Positions 5,634-7,565 of a DNA stretch of 7,565 nt are shown one piece after another. Source of the DNA: Natronohydrobacter sp. (lineage in GTDB: Bacteria; Pseudomonadota; Alphaproteobacteria; Rhodobacterales; Rhodobacteraceae); NCBI GenBank assembly GCA_007116445.1, contig SKIM01000282.1, forward strand, positions 1-7,565, in the 5' to 3' direction. The notes under the pieces were generated by a model, which was not told where the DNA came from, ran no database searches, and saw only the letters and a list, made by a program, of their open reading frames with translations. Within the stretch, counting starts at the first letter, position 1. Each line of letters begins with the position of its first letter. A program made the translations under genes and the position numbers.

Positions 5634-6370
5634 GCCAGCCCCTCATGTGGCTGCCAGGCACCGGGCGGGATATGACCTTCGACATAGCCATGCCACAGCG
5701 CATCAAGCTGCGCCCAGAGCACTTCGGTCTTGAAGCGCAGGGCCTCCACCGCCATATCCTGATCCGCGCGGCTGCGGGCATGGGCCATGACCCAGCGCAG
5801 GGTGAAATCGACGTCCTTCGGGGCCTCGTTCAAGCGGTGGCGGAAATAGCTGATCGAATCGGCATTGGCGAAATCGTAATGCTTCAGAAGCCCCTCGATG
5901 CGATTGGTATGGATCGCAGGCGCGAACATCTCGGTCAGGCTCGACGCCATGGCGGCGATCAGCGGCGCATCACGCACGAAGCGCACATAGGCATCGACCG
6001 AGAAGCGCGTGGCGGGCATCACGCCTGCGCCCGAGGCGACATAATCGGGGTCAAGCCCCACGGCGGCAGCGAGTTTCAGCCAGCGGCGCAGACCGCCGCC
6101 CTGATCGACGCCGCCATCATGGTCCTCGATCCGGCTACGCCAGATGCGGCGCAGGTCGGGGTCGGTGCAGCGCGACATGAAAGCCGCGTCTTTCAGCGGG
6201 ATGCGCGACTGGTAATACCAGCGGTTGATCACCCAGGCGCGCACCTCATCCGCAGCGCATTGGCCAGAATGCAGCCGAACGTGGAAGCGGTGGCGGTCGT
6301 GATACTGATCCGCGCCGATCTGGCGCAGCCGGGCTTCGAACAGGTCTGGCGGGTCGAGATGGATCGTCAC
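5630..6370 (-). CDS. pqqC: PqqC, pyrroloquinoline-quinone synthase
   Basis: PqqC is the cofactorless oxidase that carries out the last ring closure and eight-electron oxidation giving PQQ. The protein is 246 residues from a GTG at 6370. This start is supported by AGGAG (6383-6379) 8 bases upstream and by the GTGA overlap with the pqqB stop; an upstream in-frame start at 6406 would add 12 residues of pqqB-overlapping sequence. With the GTG start, the active-site residues known from Klebsiella PqqC fall at identical numbers: H24, R50, Q54, H84, H154, R157, Y175, R179 and K214. Motifs YYQSRIPLKD, EDHDGG and EMFAPAIHTNRIEG are all intact. The fold is the all-helical TENA/heme-oxygenase-like bundle. 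It should be a functional enzyme. Confidence 0.96.
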   Translation of the reverse strand: MTIHLDPPDLFEARLRQIGADQYHDRHRFHVRLHSGQCAADEVRAWVINRWYYQSRIPLKDAAFMSRCTDPDLRRIWRSRIEDHDGGVDQGGGLRRWLKLAAAVGLDPDYVASGAGVMPATRFSVDAYVRFVRDAPLIAAMASSLTEMFAPAIHTNRIEGLLKHYDFANADSISYFRHRLNEAPKDVDFTLRWVMAHARSRADQDMAVEALRFKTEVLWAQLDALWHGYVEGHIPPGAWQPHEGLA

Positions 6371-7254
6371 AGCTGATACTCCTGTCCGTCCTGCGCGATC
6401 TCCCATCCCGCGCGCGCGATTTCCGCGCGCTCGGGGCTGTCGGGCATCAGCACAGGGTTGGTGTTGTTGATATGCGTATAGACCTTGCGCGCGGGCAGAT
6501 GTGACAGCCGCGCGAGACTGCCCTCGGGGCCGGTCATGGCGATATGGCCCATGCGGCTGCCGGTCTTGGCACCGGTCCCACTGCGGGCCATGTCGTCATT
6601 CTGGAACACGGTCCCGTCGAAAAACAGCAGATCAGCGTCAGACAATTTCTCCACCAGCCAATCGGGCACCAGCGCGCAGCCGGGGATGTAATGGGCGATG
6701 CCCTTGCTTTGCGCAATGCGCAGCGCGATGGTCTGTTCGCCCATAGCCTGCAGGTCCAGATCCTCCGTCTCCAGAAACAGCGCGACCTTGCCCGGAACAG
6801 CATAGGGCGTGATCTCCAGACCGGGTATCGGGGTGAAGGGCTGGTCGAGCGTGATCGGCGTGAAGCGCACAAGTTCCCGGTCGAGCGCGGCAAAGACCGC
6901 ATTGCTTGCAATCACATCGAGAATCGCCTGCGTCGCAAAAACCGTGAACGGGGTTTTCTCGCGCAAGGTCAGCAGCCCTGCGATATGGTCGAGATCCGCG
7001 TTTGTCAGGATCACGGCCTGAACGGGTGAGCCGCGTAACGATTGCGGATGCAGTCTCGGCGTGGCCGCCAGTTGCACGCGGATATCGGGCGAGGCATTGA
7101 TCACCGCCCAAGTCTGCCCGTCACCGGACAGGGCGATGGACGATTGCGTCATGGACGCAATCTCGCCCGCTCGGGCCGCTGCGCAGAGGGGGCATCCGCA
7201 ATTCCATTGCGGCAATCCCCCTCCTGCGCCGGCACCCAGGATGCAGATTTCCAT
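6367..7254 (-). CDS. pqqB: PqqB, metallo-beta-lactamase-fold PQQ biosynthesis protein
   Basis: A 295-residue protein of usual PqqB length. It opens with ILGAGAGGGLPQWNCGCPLC (5-24), which contains the structural zinc-site cysteines C19, C21 and C24. The active-site motif is TNADLDHIAGL (84-94), the PqqB variant of the metallo-beta-lactamase HxHxDH, with D89 and H90 kept and the first histidines replaced. GHIAM and THINNTNPVL near the C-terminus are also family-typical. PqqB has been proposed to be an iron-dependent hydroxylase acting on the Glu-Tyr intermediate between PqqE and PqqC. The ATG lies 17 bases after the pqqA stop with no recognisable Shine-Dalgarno, so translation may depend on ribosomes coming from pqqA. 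The stop overlaps the pqqC GTG by 4 bases. Confidence 0.95.
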   Translation of the reverse strand: MEICILGAGAGGGLPQWNCGCPLCAAARAGEIASMTQSSIALSGDGQTWAVINASPDIRVQLAATPRLHPQSLRGSPVQAVILTNADLDHIAGLLTLREKTPFTVFATQAILDVIASNAVFAALDRELVRFTPITLDQPFTPIPGLEITPYAVPGKVALFLETEDLDLQAMGEQTIALRIAQSKGIAHYIPGCALVPDWLVEKLSDADLLFFDGTVFQNDDMARSGTGAKTGSRMGHIAMTGPEGSLARLSHLPARKVYTHINNTNPVLMPDSPERAEIARAGWEIAQDGQEYQL

Positions 7255-7271
7255 GCAGTGCCGTGACCGGA

Positions 7272-7376
7272 TCAGAACAGAGTGTCATCATCCCGGCGAT
7301 CATCATCGGCCGGGCCATACATGTTGATTTCCATCCCGCAGGCGATTTCCTTGATTTCAGGGGTCTTCCAGGTCAT
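7272..7376 (-). CDS. pqqA: PqqA, PQQ precursor peptide (34 residues)
   Basis: This small ORF encodes the ribosomal substrate from which PQQ is cut. It begins MTWKTPEIKEIACGMEI and contains the obligatory Glu-x-x-x-Tyr as EINMY, with E16 and Y20, the pair joined by PqqE. GGAGG (7388-7384) lies 7 bases before the ATG, a strong ribosome-binding site. An overlapping ATG just upstream (7381) stops after one codon. The peptide is longer than the classic 23-29 residues: after Y20 it has a Gly-Pro-Ala and then an acidic tail with six Asp residues (ADDDRRDDDTLF), plus a cysteine at 13. First gene of the pqqABCDE operon, 17 bases before pqqB. It is easily missed by gene finders because of its size. Identity is very secure from motif plus context. 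Confidence 0.96.
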   Translation of the reverse strand: MTWKTPEIKEIACGMEINMYGPADDDRRDDDTLF

Positions 7377-7526
7377 TGCATGTCCTCCGTTCGCAAGTGA
7401 CAGACCTTGGACGCTACCTCATTTCAACCTGCCGCGATACGCAACGAAAGTTGTAGACGGCTGGTGCTGAAGCCGGACCTGTCCGCGCCTGTGACGGCCT
7501 GACCTGCGCCCGCGACGCACATGGAG
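7377..7526 (-). promoter_or_regulatory. Promoter/leader region of the pqq operon, no clear sigma-70 boxes
   Basis: About 150 bases lie between pqqA and the preceding minus-strand stop and must carry the operon promoter unless it is read through from upstream. I see no convincing -35/-10 pair on the minus strand; TTGAAA about 50 bases before pqqA has no good -10. Small dyads are present: GGACCTGTCC (7475-7484), CAACGAAAGTTG (7442-7453, 4-bp arms) and the dyad at 7521-7535. A weak core promoter would suit activator-dependent control, which is inference. Confidence 0.35.
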
Positions 7527-7535
7527 TTACTCCAT
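7521..7535. repeat. 15-base perfect palindrome ATGGAGT-T-ACTCCAT
   Basis: Two 7-base arms (7521-7527 and 7529-7535) surround one central base, about 145-160 bases upstream of pqqA. A one-base loop would make a poor RNA hairpin and there is no T-tract, so a protein-binding dyad is more likely than a terminator. It overlaps the stop codon of the putative upstream reading frame, so it could also be partly coding coincidence. Confidence 0.35.
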
Positions 7536-7565
7536 TTCAGCCAGCAGGTCGCGCCCGCGCGCATC
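7527..7565 (-). CDS. Possible 3' end of an upstream minus-strand gene (12 codons visible)
   Basis: In the minus strand the frame entering at 7565 reads DARGRDLLAEME and stops with TAA at 7529-7527. The composition and codon use (GCG, CGC, CTG, GAA) match the neighbouring genes, and the distance to pqqA is normal for an upstream gene. Twelve codons are too few to assign a family or prove coding; the other frames cannot be excluded. Confidence 0.35.
   Translation of the reverse strand, partial: DARGRDLLAEME

Noticed and set aside
5645..6376. Plus-strand ORF of 243 codons opposite pqqC
   Set aside because: Antisense shadow of pqqC, which has every active-site residue.
6985..7005. Apparent loss of the metallo-beta-lactamase HxHxDH in PqqB (NADLDH instead)
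   Set aside because: This substitution is normal for PqqB, not a defect.
1..7565. CRISPR array, transposon ends, tRNA or rRNA genes
   Set aside because: Looked for spaced direct repeats, transposase frames, terminal inverted repeats and tRNA cloverleaf/T-loop motifs on both strands by eye; none seen.

Overview
The window looks like a chromosomal piece of a high-GC alphaproteobacterium, most likely a Rhodobacterales/Rhodobacteraceae member. Evidence for this: strong G/C third-position bias, an IalB-family secreted protein, a complete pqqABCDE cluster, and an intergenic hairpin with a CCUCCUCCC loop like the small RNAs described in Rhodobacter. The organism assignment is inference; no database search was possible.

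Layout from left to right. Positions 1-1429 (minus strand) hold most of a HerA-like/DUF853 (YjgR-type) P-loop ATPase that runs off the left edge. Positions 1430-1930 are a 501-base non-coding region with two separate candidate small-RNA units on the plus strand. The first has a CCUCCUCCC-loop hairpin followed by a very strong terminator (1591-1617). The second has a TTGACG/TAGCGT promoter, an A-rich middle and its own terminator ending at 1770. After these come a 7-bp-arm inverted repeat and the IalB-family gene (1931-2536, plus strand), which ends in a good intrinsic terminator. An ALDH7-family aldehyde dehydrogenase follows (2695-4188, plus strand; piperideine-6-carboxylate / aminoadipate-semialdehyde dehydrogenase type).

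The right half is a compact PQQ biosynthesis operon on the minus strand, transcribed right to left: pqqA (7376-7272, a 34-residue precursor peptide), pqqB, pqqC, pqqD and pqqE. pqqA is too short for ordinary ORF calling but is clear. pqqB/pqqC and pqqC/pqqD overlap by 4 bases and pqqD/pqqE by about 8, which implies translational coupling. PqqE and PqqD make and carry the Glu-Tyr crosslinked PqqA, PqqB acts as a hydroxylase-like metalloprotein, and PqqC does the final oxidation/ring closure. No pqqF-type peptidase, PQQ-dependent dehydrogenase or dedicated regulator is visible. The last 39 bases may be the 3' end of another minus-strand gene.

The genes are known families. The least explained part is the 1430-1930 intergenic region with its two tandem small-RNA candidates.
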